Assembly: GCA_016790815.1 (NCBI GenBank)
Contig: JAEUOG010000010.1
Span: 27,687-91,686, forward strand
Direction: 5' to 3'
Length of the DNA stretch: 64,000 bases
Origin: Dechloromonas sp.
GTDB lineage: Bacteria > Pseudomonadota > Gammaproteobacteria > Burkholderiales > Rhodocyclaceae
Below the pieces are notes generated by a model. The model did not search any database. It saw nothing but the letters and a program-made list of their open reading frames with translations, and was not told where the DNA came from. A program made the position numbers and the translations under genes. Shown here one piece after another: positions 24,735 to 33,686 of the stretch (position 1 is its first letter; the number at the start of each line of letters is the position of its first letter).

Positions 24735-24824
24735 TTATCCTGCTCGGGGTTTATCAGACAGTCCCCGGCCAAAAGCGGAAGTCCCCTGAAATACCGTACA
24801 GCAGTCACCGGAGGCCAGTTTCAC

Positions 24825-25223
24825 ATGGCAGTTCTCGCAAAGCTGAACCAGCGAGCGCGTCATCTAAAGGCAGAGACCTTTGCTCTGTACCTTGCCGCAC
24901 GCGACGCCCGAACACCGTGGCATGCAAAGCTCCTCGTGGCCATCATCGTTGCGTATGCATTCAGCCCCATCGATTTGATCCCGGACTTTATTCCGGTTCT
25001 AGGCTATCTGGATGACCTCATTCTGATCCCACTAGGCATTGCCTTGGCTATAAAGTTGGTTCCTGATCATGTTTTGGCAGAGTGCCGAGCACGGGCGCAG
25101 GAAACCATCCAGACTGGAAAGCCCGTGAGCAGGATTGCAGGTGCGGTGATTATCGTAATCTGGCTGGTATTGGCGACCATTTGCATCATGTGGGCCTATG
25201 AGGCATTCATGGCGCCTGAGTGA
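24825..25223 (+). CDS. YkvA-like DUF1232 membrane protein
   Basis: 132-aa protein with the DUF1232 core (AFSPIDLIPDFIPVLGYLDDLILIPLGIALAIKL) and a C-terminal membrane helix (about 105-127). Function unknown. Its own ribosome site CCGGAGG lies 12 bases before the start. It follows the peptide cluster in the same direction with no clear terminator between, so it could be co-transcribed. Confidence 0.85.
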   Translation: MAVLAKLNQRARHLKAETFALYLAARDARTPWHAKLLVAIIVAYAFSPIDLIPDFIPVLGYLDDLILIPLGIALAIKLVPDHVLAECRARAQETIQTGKPVSRIAGAVIIVIWLVLATICIMWAYEAFMAPE

Positions 25224-25383
25224 GCATGACCGGCAATTCGCTCAACGCGTACGGGTCACAACAACCGTTCACGACGAATTGGCATAGGCCGGTTGAATCC
25301 AAGATTGGTCTGCTGCCCCAGCCAAAAAAAGCTAACCTAACGCACCTAAATTGTTGCACGTCCCCCAACGGAAACACCTCGCA

Positions 25384-25878
25384 TCACCTGCTCGCCGGCG
25401 TCCGCACCTGCTCCGCGACCAGTTGCCCGAGCACGGCACCGATACGCAGGTCGTCCACCTGCCCGAAATGGTTGAGGCGGACATAACCGTTCCGGTCGAT
25501 CACGATCAGGCTGGGCGTACCACGCAATCCGTAGGTCTGCATGGTCAGGGGTACGTCGCTGCCCGCTAGCGCGGCATCCACGCCAACCGGAAAAGGGATG
25601 CGGTATTCGTGCATGAAGACCCTCAGCGCCTCGGCGCCCATCACGGCGTGGTGCTCGAATACCGTGTGCAGACCAAGGGCCACAAGGTCTTTCCTGTCGA
25701 AGGCGTTGTGAATTTTCGTCGCTTGCGGAATCCCGTGTTGCACGCAACCTGGGCAAAGCATCTGAAACGCGTGCAGTACGACGACGCGACCGCGAAGGCT
25801 CTTCAGCGTGATTGCATGCTCAGTGTTGATCCATTCGGAAACCTGTAATTCAGGCGCGGTTTCGATGTTCTCGTCCAT
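25384..25878 (-). CDS. Peroxiredoxin/thioredoxin-like protein (AhpC-TSA/redoxin fold)
   Basis: 164-aa cytoplasmic redoxin: LRGRVVVLHAFQMLCPGCVQHG carries a CPGC motif at the active-site position, followed by GLRGTPSLIVIDRNGYVRLNHFG with the cis-Pro. The start at 25878 has a CAGGAG ribosome site; open frame beyond it lacks one. Likely a thiol-disulfide or peroxide reductase; the exact substrate cannot be told. Convergent with the DUF1232 gene. Confidence 0.85.
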   Translation of the reverse strand: MDENIETAPELQVSEWINTEHAITLKSLRGRVVVLHAFQMLCPGCVQHGIPQATKIHNAFDRKDLVALGLHTVFEHHAVMGAEALRVFMHEYRIPFPVGVDAALAGSDVPLTMQTYGLRGTPSLIVIDRNGYVRLNHFGQVDDLRIGAVLGQLVAEQVRTPASR

Positions 25879-26255
25879 GGCAACTCCTGACAACAATTTG
25901 TGCACACGGCTTTGATCATACGGAATGCCGGGATGGCGAGAAAGAACAACTGGACCAGACGCGCAGATCACGCTTGCGAAAACGGACCAACACTTTGCAG
26001 TTGCTGGTGACGACTTAGCCCAATCACTGCCACGGTCGACGAGGACGAGGCCGGTTATCTCTCGACGGGGCTACCTCACTCATAAACCTGCCGCTGGATC
26101 ACCCATGCGACCAAGGCACAGAAGTGCCAGGTGCTGTCGAGTGAGCACACTTGATGGCACCACGAATCCCTCACCGCGCAATCATTCCCATCTGCTCTGT
26201 AAGTTTATTGCAGCGCCGGCGACTAATGGTTACCCAACCACTACGGAGAGTACTC
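25879..26255. other. 377-bp gap between redoxin and thioredoxin genes
   Basis: Holds one core ACGGTCGAC (26032-26040) without the A/T tracts. No convincing ORF, hairpin or promoter was seen; it must carry the start signals of both divergent genes. Confidence 0.5.
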
Positions 26256-26636
26256 ATGAAAACTGTCAAACTCATTGCCGGCCTGGCCCTCGTCGCAGCG
26301 GCGAACCTGGCCCCCGCCCTCGACATCCAGCCCTATTCGCCGGAAACGCTGGCTGCCAAACAGAAGGCCGGCGAGGCGGTTGGCCTGCACTTCCATGCCG
26401 ACTGGTGTCCAACCTGCCGCGCCCAGGAAAAGGTGTTCAACGGCTGGAAGGGTGATGCTACTGTGCCCGGCACACTGCTCGTCGTCGATTACGACAAGGA
26501 GCGCGAACTGAAGCGCCAGCTTGGCGTGCGCTCGCAGTCGACTGTGATTGTCTACAAGGGCGCCAAGGAAACCGGGCGGCTGGCCGGTGAGACCGACCCG
26601 GCACCATTGCGCGCCGTGCTCGGCAGCGCGAAGTAA
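26256..26636 (+). CDS. Periplasmic thioredoxin-family protein
   Basis: 126-aa exported thioredoxin fold: signal peptide MKTVKLIAGLALVAAANLAPA, active site HADWCPTCRAQE (CPTC), cis-Pro region altered to SQSTVIVYKG. The start at 26256 has a CGGAGAG ribosome site. It lies 5 bases before a CcdA-like membrane gene that can supply electrons across the membrane, so the pair forms a periplasmic reducing system, perhaps for heme or Sox-protein cysteines (inference). Confidence 0.9.
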   Translation: MKTVKLIAGLALVAAANLAPALDIQPYSPETLAAKQKAGEAVGLHFHADWCPTCRAQEKVFNGWKGDATVPGTLLVVDYDKERELKRQLGVRSQSTVIVYKGAKETGRLAGETDPAPLRAVLGSAK

Positions 26637-26641
26637 GCGCC

Positions 26642-27370
26642 ATGGACATCCCACTCACCCACCTCGGGCTGAGTCTGGTCGCCGGCAGTTTGACGACGCT
26701 GTCGCCCTGCGTTTTCCCCATCCTGCCGCTCGTTCTCGGCGGCGCCGTGCAGGCCAACCGGCTGGCGCCGCTGGCCATGGGCGCCGGCATGGCCGTTTCG
26801 TTTGCACTGATTGGCATTTTCCTTGGGGCGCTTGGCCCGGCACTCGGCATCGATTCGGACAGCGTGCGGCTGTTCGGCGCCTGGATGCTCATCTCGTTCG
26901 GCCTTGTCATGCTGGTGCCAGTGCTTAACAGGCACTTCACGGAATGGATGCTGCCCATTGCTTCGAGCGCGAATGCCGCTTCGGCCAAGCTCGACGGCGG
27001 CTCTCTGGGAGGCGCCCTGCTCCTCGGTGGCGTGCTCGGTCTGGTCTGGAGTCCATGCTCCGGCCCGCTGCTCGCCTCGGCGCTTACGCTGGTCGCCAGC
27101 GAAGGTGGCGCGCTGCGCGGCGGCATTATTCTCGGCTTGTTCGGGATTGGCGCGGCAATTCCGCTGGTCGCCGTTGCCTACGCGTCGCGCAAGGGATTCA
27201 ACGCGGCGCGCGGCTGGGTGTTGCAACGAATAGATGGCATCAAGAAAGGCTTCGGCGTGATCATCCTGCTCACCGGCATCGCCATTCTGTCCAGTGCCGA
27301 CAAATGGCTGGAGGCACAGGTTGTCAATGTGCTGCCGGATGCCTGGGTAAAAGCAACAACATTGTTCTGA
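26642..27370 (+). CDS. CcdA/DsbD-type transmembrane thiol transporter
   Basis: 242-aa membrane protein with six or more helices and the two conserved Cys-Pro type helices SPCVFPILPLVLGG (near residue 22) and SPCSGPLLAS (near residue 139). CcdA proteins pass reducing equivalents from cytoplasmic thioredoxin to a periplasmic thioredoxin, here surely the protein encoded just upstream. Cytochrome c maturation and SoxY/SoxA thiol upkeep are possible outlets. Confidence 0.92.
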   Translation: MDIPLTHLGLSLVAGSLTTLSPCVFPILPLVLGGAVQANRLAPLAMGAGMAVSFALIGIFLGALGPALGIDSDSVRLFGAWMLISFGLVMLVPVLNRHFTEWMLPIASSANAASAKLDGGSLGGALLLGGVLGLVWSPCSGPLLASALTLVASEGGALRGGIILGLFGIGAAIPLVAVAYASRKGFNAARGWVLQRIDGIKKGFGVIILLTGIAILSSADKWLEAQVVNVLPDAWVKATTLF

Positions 27371-27382
27371 GACTGGATGCGT

Positions 27383-29434
27383 TCAAAAATCCAAGCGCAG
27401 GGTCAGCCACTGGCGGCGCTCAACTATCCGGTCGGCAGGATTGTTATAGGCCTTGTACTCGAAATGCGCACCGTTGGCGGACTGGACGATCCACGCCATT
27501 TCGCCACTCAGGCCAGCCCAGCGGAAGGGATAAGCCAGCCGGGTATCAATCCGGCGGTACTTCAAGGCCTCTGTATTGATCGACCACTTCATGTTGCTCT
27601 GCCAATAGCCGGCTGCCGAAAACTCCAGTCTGTATGGCAGCTTCTGGATCAGCAGCAGCGAAGTGGAGCGGTGCGGCGTGCCGTATTGGGAGAGGGCGTC
27701 GATATTGTTCCTCTTCGCGAAGTTGTTGCCGGGGTTCCACAAGGAATTCGAGGTATTTGCCAAGGCGGAGGGCATGAAGTCTGCATTGATGCCAATGAAC
27801 ATCTGGCTCAGAACGATACGGGTTGGCGTGAAGGGCTGCCAGCGCCACTGGTACTCGACCCCGCGCATCCGGACGTCCTGGATGGCGGTCATCGCATCCG
27901 GAATCGCATTGTTCCCTTCATCGCGATCAATGACCAGCAGGCGGTTATAGACCTTTTCATGGAATAGCCGCACATCAAGGCTCATGCGCCAGTCGCGCCA
28001 ATCGCCGAGATAGCCGATTTCCAAGGTATCCATGCGCTCGGAAGGCATATCCGGATCGCCCCGGAACTGGTATTTGGTGCCGTTGTACCAATCGCCCCGG
28101 TAGTCGACCGTACTACCCGTCCGATACGCCCGAGAGGTGCCGAAACGCAGCGTATTCTCCGGATCAAGGTGGAAAGACAGGCTCAACCGGGGCGCAACGT
28201 TCGTCCCTGCAAAGCGGTCCGCTTCACCCGACAGGCCAAGGTTGCCAGTCAGCCAGCTCGAAGGCTTCCACTCGAGATTCCCAAATAGGCGTGCCACATC
28301 CCGGCTGACATCACCCTGACCTGCCAACGTGGTTTGTGCCCGGACGGTGTCCTGACGCCAACTGCCTCCCCAGGCCAGGCGTGCTGTCTCGTGGAGACGG
28401 ATGTTGTGCTGCACCTCGACTTCATGGCGCGAGCCTTCGGCGCCCCACGGGTCATAGATGTAAGGCGTGGCGCTGGTCGAATTGACGTAGGCCTCCGTCC
28501 CCATGTCAACCGAATAGGCATAGCGCAGCTGAAAATCCGAGTCGCTGGACAAGGCCCGGCGCCATTGAAACTGCAAAAAGCTGTTTGACTGCTCGAAGTC
28601 CCGGATCGGATTGCCGGGGTCACTCTGCCAGGTGGAGCCGAATACCTGAAGCCGCCCACGTTGCGTCACCGCATCCACGTGGCCGGCACTGACCTGCAGG
28701 CTGTCGCGCTCGGTCAGGGCAAAATCGGCCCTGAAATCAAACAGGCGGGAGAAGTATGAGTCAGTCCAGTCGTATCGATCACGCAATCCATCGTCATTTT
28801 GCTGGCGATAAGTAAAGCGAAAATCCCCCGCCTCTCCCAGTTTGCCGCCGTTGCGCAGCGAGTAATCGCGCACGTTCTGGTTGCCATAACTGGTCGAGAC
28901 GGAAAATCCGCGCACCACCGATGGATCCACCGTGATGATATTGATGACGCCGAGAAAGGCATTGGAGCCGTAGGAAACGGCATTCGTGCCGCGAACCACC
29001 TCGATGCGCTCGATGTCCTCGATGGCAACCGGAATGAGCGCCCAGTTTGTTCCGTTGCGGAAGGCTGGTGAGTACATCGAGCGGCCATCGACCAACACCT
29101 GCAGGCGTGGCGAGAATTCTTCATCGGTCAGCCCGTGATAGGTTACACGTGCCGCTTCGGTCGTATTGGGATAGGTCTGGAAGCCTGGTACCAACCGGAA
29201 AACGTCATTCAGATCGCGAATCGGCAGATTGCGGATCATGTCGCGATCAATGACAGTGACCGATGTTGGCGCATCGGCGAGGCGCTGTGGCAGGCGACTG
29301 ACCGAGGCGACTACCGGCAGGCTGGAGAAATAGGAATGCTCATCAGCCTGCGCGGAGCACGCCATCAGCAGGGCGCCTGCCAAGACGGGCCACAGGCGTT
29401 GCGATACGAAGCGAAAAGCTTTTTTCGTCACCAC
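27383..29434 (-). CDS. TonB-dependent outer-membrane receptor
   Basis: 683-aa receptor: signal peptide (about 1-30), plug domain with LADAPTSVTVIDRDMIRNLP, RVTYHGLTDEEFSPRLQVLVDGRSMY and IERIEVVRGTNAVSYGSNAFLGVINI, then a beta-barrel ending with the Phe of QWLTLRLDF. The substrate is not readable from sequence; no siderophore or cobalamin gene is adjacent and no riboswitch was recognised upstream. It converges on the CcdA gene, so it is a unit of its own. Confidence 0.93.
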   Translation of the reverse strand: MVTKKAFRFVSQRLWPVLAGALLMACSAQADEHSYFSSLPVVASVSRLPQRLADAPTSVTVIDRDMIRNLPIRDLNDVFRLVPGFQTYPNTTEAARVTYHGLTDEEFSPRLQVLVDGRSMYSPAFRNGTNWALIPVAIEDIERIEVVRGTNAVSYGSNAFLGVINIITVDPSVVRGFSVSTSYGNQNVRDYSLRNGGKLGEAGDFRFTYRQQNDDGLRDRYDWTDSYFSRLFDFRADFALTERDSLQVSAGHVDAVTQRGRLQVFGSTWQSDPGNPIRDFEQSNSFLQFQWRRALSSDSDFQLRYAYSVDMGTEAYVNSTSATPYIYDPWGAEGSRHEVEVQHNIRLHETARLAWGGSWRQDTVRAQTTLAGQGDVSRDVARLFGNLEWKPSSWLTGNLGLSGEADRFAGTNVAPRLSLSFHLDPENTLRFGTSRAYRTGSTVDYRGDWYNGTKYQFRGDPDMPSERMDTLEIGYLGDWRDWRMSLDVRLFHEKVYNRLLVIDRDEGNNAIPDAMTAIQDVRMRGVEYQWRWQPFTPTRIVLSQMFIGINADFMPSALANTSNSLWNPGNNFAKRNNIDALSQYGTPHRSTSLLLIQKLPYRLEFSAAGYWQSNMKWSINTEALKYRRIDTRLAYPFRWAGLSGEMAWIVQSANGAHFEYKAYNNPADRIVERRQWLTLRLDF

Positions 29435-29504
29435 GTTCGACTAGAAACCGGGCTTAATCGGAGAGCCTCCCGGCAAGCGCCGCACAAGGAGAGTCAGGAC
29501 CAAT

Positions 29505-29521
29505 CCGGGAACTCATCCCGG
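29505..29521. other. Small hairpin between mscS-like and TonB receptor genes
   Basis: CCGGGA-ACTCA-TCCCGG; no T run follows, so it is not a convincing terminator. Confidence 0.3.
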
Positions 29522-29532
29522 CTCCCCCAGCC

Positions 29533-30801
29533 TTATGCGGCCACCTTCTGATTGCGGATGTGAACATCGCGCTGCGGGAATGGTATGACAATACCTTTTT
29601 CTTTGAAGACCCGCCAGATGGCAAAATTGACATCTGACACGATGTTGCCCTTGCCTTCTTCCGGATCGTCTATCCAAAAGCCAAGTTCGAGGTTGATGCA
29701 GCTGTCGGCAAACTGCGTCAGGAAAACCCTGGGCGCCGGACTCGCCAGCACGCGCGGGTGGTCAACCGCGGCGTCAATCATCAGCCGGCAGGCGAGGTCG
29801 AGGTCGGTGTCGTAGGCGACGCCGATCGTCGTCGTCAGCCGCAGCTGGGTGTCGGAGTAGGTCTGGTTCTGCACCGTCGTACCGATCAGCGTCTCGTTGG
29901 GCACGATGTACTCGGTACCACCGGGGTGCTTGAGTACCGTGTAGCGCGTCGTGATCTGCGTGACTTCGCCGCTGTCGGTGCCGACCTGGACAATGTTGCC
30001 GATGCTGATCGAGCGGTCAAGCAGGATGATGAAGCCGGAAACGTAGTTGCTGGCGATCTTTTGCAGGCCAAAACCAAGGCCGACACCGAGCGCGCCTGTG
30101 AACACCGAGAGTGCGGTCATGTCGATTCCGACCAGCGCCAGGCTGGTCAGGATGGCGATCACGGTCAGGCCTGCCTTGGCGACGCGCACGCCAACAATGC
30201 GCAGGTTTGCGTCCAGCGTATGAACGCGCATCAGGCGCGCTTCGATGACGCCAGCGATCCACAGCGCGAAGACGACCGTCAGGAAGACGGTCGCGATACC
30301 GCGCAGCACGGTCCACAAATCGACATGTTGCTTGCCGATATGGAACTGCACGCTTTCTAGCGCATCGATGACGTAGGGCGCCAGATCGGTAATGTAGAGT
30401 GCCAGCCAGCCCCATACGATGGCCGCGATGATGCGTTCCCAGGCGGTCAGCCAGGTTGCCCGCGGGAACGCCTGGCGCAGCACGAAGATGACGCCGCGCA
30501 CGAGTGCCATCGAGCCGAGCAGCGGCATGGCCAGCTTGAGCAGATTGACGTGAATGAGCGAGCCGAGTGTTGCAATGGCAATACCTGTCAGCAACATGCC
30601 GGTCAGCGGGAAAGCGAGGCGGGCGCTGGCATCGGACAAACGGCCCTCGCCTTCGGTGCGCTGTCCGCGCCACCAGTGGGCAATCAGGGCGGCCAGGCCG
30701 AGGCAGACGACCAGCGCCACAACTTGCCAGACAAAACCGGGATCGCGAAAATCGGCGACGAGGTCGTTGATCAGGCGCAGGGCCTGGCTTTTTTCGCTCA
30801 T
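29533..30801 (-). CDS. Mechanosensitive ion channel of the MscS family
   Basis: 422-aa membrane protein: several N-terminal helices, the pore helix with FTGALGVGLGFGLQKIASNYVSGFIILLDRSI, and a cytoplasmic beta/vestibule domain (VQVGTDSGEVTQITTRYT, PNETLIGTTVQN). It releases solutes under hypo-osmotic shock. The start overlaps the rsmB stop by four bases; it is the last gene of a six-gene coupled run. Confidence 0.93.
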   Translation of the reverse strand: MSEKSQALRLINDLVADFRDPGFVWQVVALVVCLGLAALIAHWWRGQRTEGEGRLSDASARLAFPLTGMLLTGIAIATLGSLIHVNLLKLAMPLLGSMALVRGVIFVLRQAFPRATWLTAWERIIAAIVWGWLALYITDLAPYVIDALESVQFHIGKQHVDLWTVLRGIATVFLTVVFALWIAGVIEARLMRVHTLDANLRIVGVRVAKAGLTVIAILTSLALVGIDMTALSVFTGALGVGLGFGLQKIASNYVSGFIILLDRSISIGNIVQVGTDSGEVTQITTRYTVLKHPGGTEYIVPNETLIGTTVQNQTYSDTQLRLTTTIGVAYDTDLDLACRLMIDAAVDHPRVLASPAPRVFLTQFADSCINLELGFWIDDPEEGKGNIVSDVNFAIWRVFKEKGIVIPFPQRDVHIRNQKVAA

Positions 30802-32060
30802 GCCTTCTTTTCCAGCGCCGCGGCGAAGAAGCCATCGGTGTTGTGCTGGTTGGGCAGCAGACGCAGCAGTTCACCGTCGAAGGCGATGCCTTGCTTGGCG
30901 AGAATGGCCGAGGCCGGGACCAGCGTGAAATCAGGACGTTTAGCCAGGAATGCCGTGACGATGTCGTCGTTTTCTGCGGTCAACAGGCTGCAGGTGGCAT
31001 AAACCAGCCGGCCACCGGGGCGGACCATGGTCGCCGCCGCTTCGAGAATCGACAATTGTTTGACCGTCAGCTCGGAGACCGAAGCTTCATCCTGACGCCA
31101 TTTGAGGTCGGGATTGCGACGGAGCGTGCCGAGACCGGAACAGGGCGCATCGACCAGCACGCGGTCGGCCTTGCCGGCCAGGCGCTTGATCTTCTGGTCG
31201 CGCTCGTGCTCGATGCGGGCCGGATGGACGTTGGACAGGCCGGAACGGGCCAGCCGCGGCTTGAGATTGGCCAGGCGCTTGTCGGAGACATCGTAGGCGT
31301 AGAGGCGGCCGGTGTTGCGCATCAGGGCGCCGAGAAGCAGCGTCTTGCCGCCGGCACCGGCGCAGAAATCGACAACCATTTCGCCGCGTTTGGGTTCGAG
31401 CAGGAAGCCGAGCAACTGGCTGCCTTCATCCTGGACCTCGACGGCGCCTTCGATGAACAGCGGGTGCTTGGCCAGCGCCGGCTTGTCGCGCAGGCGGACG
31501 GCGATGGGCGAGAGCGGGCCGGGCATGGCGGCGATGCCATCTTCAGCCAGCTTGACGAGCACGTCTTCGCGGTTGGCCTTCAGCGTATTGACGCGCAGAT
31601 CGAGCGGCGCCGGCTGGTTAAGCGCGTGGGCCAGTGCCAGTGTTTCCTCGGCGCCAAACTGGGCTTGGAGACGGTTGTACAGCCAGTCCGGAAGATCGCA
31701 ACGGACGGCTGGCGGAAAGTCTGCTTCCGGCATGGCCTTGGCGGCAGCCAGCCATTCTTCCTCGCTGGCCTTCAACACCGGGGCCAGTTCGCGCTGGCTC
31801 CAGCCGCGCGTTACGGCCAAGGCTACAAGCAAGCGACGACGGTCGGAAAGCTTGCCGGCGCAACGCGCTTCCAGGCTGCGGCCGCGGCGCAACACGGCAA
31901 ACACCGTCTCGGCAACGAAGGCGCGATCAGCGTGACCGAGTTGGCGATTTTCACGGAAATAGCGCGAAACGACAGCGTCGGCCGGGTAATCGAACCGCAG
32001 CAGCAGGCCGAGAACGGCTTCAGCGTGGGCAAACAGGGCGGGTGTGAAGCGGGCTTTCAT
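30798..32060 (-). CDS. rsmB: RsmB-like 16S rRNA (cytosine-5) methyltransferase
   Basis: 420-aa NOL1/NOP2/sun family enzyme: NusB-like N-terminal helices (1-130), SAM domain with VVDFCAGAGGKTLLLG, VLVDAPCSGLGTLRRNPDLKW (first catalytic Cys) and LVYATCSLLTAEND (second catalytic Cys). It would make m5C967 in 16S rRNA. Lies between DUF3108 and mscS-like genes with four-base overlaps on both sides. Confidence 0.92.
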   Translation of the reverse strand: MKARFTPALFAHAEAVLGLLLRFDYPADAVVSRYFRENRQLGHADRAFVAETVFAVLRRGRSLEARCAGKLSDRRRLLVALAVTRGWSQRELAPVLKASEEEWLAAAKAMPEADFPPAVRCDLPDWLYNRLQAQFGAEETLALAHALNQPAPLDLRVNTLKANREDVLVKLAEDGIAAMPGPLSPIAVRLRDKPALAKHPLFIEGAVEVQDEGSQLLGFLLEPKRGEMVVDFCAGAGGKTLLLGALMRNTGRLYAYDVSDKRLANLKPRLARSGLSNVHPARIEHERDQKIKRLAGKADRVLVDAPCSGLGTLRRNPDLKWRQDEASVSELTVKQLSILEAAATMVRPGGRLVYATCSLLTAENDDIVTAFLAKRPDFTLVPASAILAKQGIAFDGELLRLLPNQHNTDGFFAAALEKKA

Positions 32061-33031
32061 TTGGATCCAATCTCGGTGGCGACTTGCTCGAAGATGTCGC
32101 CTTTTTTATCGGTGTAGCGGATTTTAACCGGCAGGCGGTGGCGGTCGAGCGCGATCCAGATTTCAGTCACGGTATCACCCATGGCACGCAGATGCAGGGT
32201 GCGGAAACGGCCTGCCGGGATCTCGATTTCCTCTTCGCCCAGCGAGTCGAGGGCAAAGCGATCATATTTCTTGCCGGTGACGACACCCACCGTCGCGCCC
32301 GTATCAGGCTGGCGAAGGTAGGCGAGCTGATAGTTGAGCGACAGGATGTCCTGGGCACCCAGACTGACCGGCTGCGTAGCGCCGCTGCGCGACAAGCGGA
32401 CTTCTGCGGTCGACCAGTCGAAATCGGCATTTTCGTTGGCATCCTTGCCGTTCTTGCGCGTGCGGTACATCTCGGGTTGCAGGCCGCCGGCGACCAGCTT
32501 TCCGCTGCTTTCGTTCTCGAAGACGAGCGGCTTGATGAGCGCAGCCAGTCCGCTCGTCTTGGTCATGCCGCTCAGCCGGTAACGGCCATCCTCGGTGAAC
32601 TCCCAGGTGTGTTCGGCGGTTCCGACTTGAAAGCCTTGCGTGCCGTAATAGATGGCGAAGCGCATGGTGCCTCTGGCTGGCAGCAGCGGTTTGGCAGCTT
32701 CCTGCGCTGGCGCCGCTGCGGTCGACGGCGAATCTGGGGCGATTTCGGAAGACTTGTTCTCGTTTGCCAGCGGGACGGTTTCGGCATTGGCCGAGGCCTG
32801 ATCTGTTGCCAAGGGAACCGGCTTCGGCGGTTTCGGGCGTGGCTTGGCAAGCGGTTTGGCAAGCTGCTTGGGTTCCGCCGCTGGCGTTACAGCCGGTGGG
32901 GGCGGCTGCAACTCGGCGCGCAAGGTCACCGGCTCGTCAGCCCCGCCGAACAACTCGACATCGGTACCGAACAGCGCGGCGGCGTGAATGCCGAGCGAAG
33001 CGGCGAGTGCGATGGCAAAGGCGATCGGCAT
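32057..33031 (-). CDS. DUF3108-domain protein with Pro-rich linker
   Basis: 324-aa exported or inner-membrane protein: one N-terminal hydrophobic segment, a Pro/Lys/Ala-rich stretch (about 35-120; PKPPKP repeats, TonB-like), then a DUF3108 beta domain (MRFAIYYGTQGFQVGTAEHTWEF...). DUF3108 proteins are thought to act in the periplasm, function unsettled. Placement 7 bases after purN and overlapping rsmB is typical of betaproteobacteria. Confidence 0.88.
   Translation of the reverse strand: MPIAFAIALAASLGIHAAALFGTDVELFGGADEPVTLRAELQPPPPAVTPAAEPKQLAKPLAKPRPKPPKPVPLATDQASANAETVPLANENKSSEIAPDSPSTAAAPAQEAAKPLLPARGTMRFAIYYGTQGFQVGTAEHTWEFTEDGRYRLSGMTKTSGLAALIKPLVFENESSGKLVAGGLQPEMYRTRKNGKDANENADFDWSTAEVRLSRSGATQPVSLGAQDILSLNYQLAYLRQPDTGATVGVVTGKKYDRFALDSLGEEEIEIPAGRFRTLHLRAMGDTVTEIWIALDRHRLPVKIRYTDKKGDIFEQVATEIGSK
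32406..32438 (+). repeat. Dispersed uptake-signal-like element, copy 8
   Basis: Core GCGGTCGAC, then CAGTCGAAAT, CGGC, ATTTTCG. Antisense in the DUF3108 gene; another core with a weaker flank starts at 32718. Confidence 0.45.
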
Positions 33032-33038
33032 GATCGGC

Positions 33039-33686
33039 CTAGCGAATCTCGGGCGCGATCAGAACCGGTGGCTCGGCCTGATCGGCGGCCAGTCGGACAC
33101 AGCCGTTTTCCAGCCGCAGCTTGCCTTCGACAAACCAGCGCACTGCCTGCGGGTAAACAATATGCTCCTGGCGCAAGACGCGAGCCGACAGGCTGGCCTC
33201 GTCGTCGCCATCGAGCACCGGCACGGCAGCCTGGATGATGACCGGGCCGTGATCCAGCGTCGGCGTGACGAAATGGACGGTGCAACCGTGGATGCGCACA
33301 CCTTCTTCAAGCGCCCTCTGGTGGGTGTGCAGACCCGGGAAGGACGGCAGCAACGAGGGATGAATGTTGATCAGCCGCCCTTCGTAGTGACGGACAAAGC
33401 CGTCGGACAGGATGCGCATGAAGCCGGCAAGGACGACGAGGTCAGGCTGGAACTCATCGATGCATTGAGCCAACCTGGCGTCGAACGCCTCCCGCCCGGC
33501 AAAGGCCGTGTGGTTGATGAAGTGCGTCGTGATGCCTGATTTTGCGGCTGTCTCCAAGCCTTTGGCATCGACCCGGTTGCTGATCACGGCAACAATGTTG
33601 ACGGGCAGCGTTCCGGCGTCGCGGGCGGCGATCAGCGCCTCCATGTTGCTGCCACGACCGGAAATCAGGATGACGATTCTCTTCAT
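33039..33686 (-). CDS. purN: Phosphoribosylglycinamide formyltransferase
   Basis: 215-aa PurN, transferring the formyl group of 10-formyl-THF to GAR in purine synthesis. Motifs: ILISGRGSNMEAL, catalytic region NIHPSLLPSFPGLHTHQRALE with Asn-His, and HFVTPTLDHGPVI with the catalytic Asp. The start overlaps the upstream lipoprotein stop by four bases. purM lies elsewhere in the window at 51 kb. Confidence 0.97.
   Translation of the reverse strand: MKRIVILISGRGSNMEALIAARDAGTLPVNIVAVISNRVDAKGLETAAKSGITTHFINHTAFAGREAFDARLAQCIDEFQPDLVVLAGFMRILSDGFVRHYEGRLINIHPSLLPSFPGLHTHQRALEEGVRIHGCTVHFVTPTLDHGPVIIQAAVPVLDGDDEASLSARVLRQEHIVYPQAVRWFVEGKLRLENGCVRLAADQAEPPVLIAPEIR

Noticed and set aside
29435-29532. 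Cobalamin or other riboswitch before the TonB-dependent receptor
   Set aside because: The gap is short and shows no conserved B12-box or other riboswitch core; only a small hairpin.
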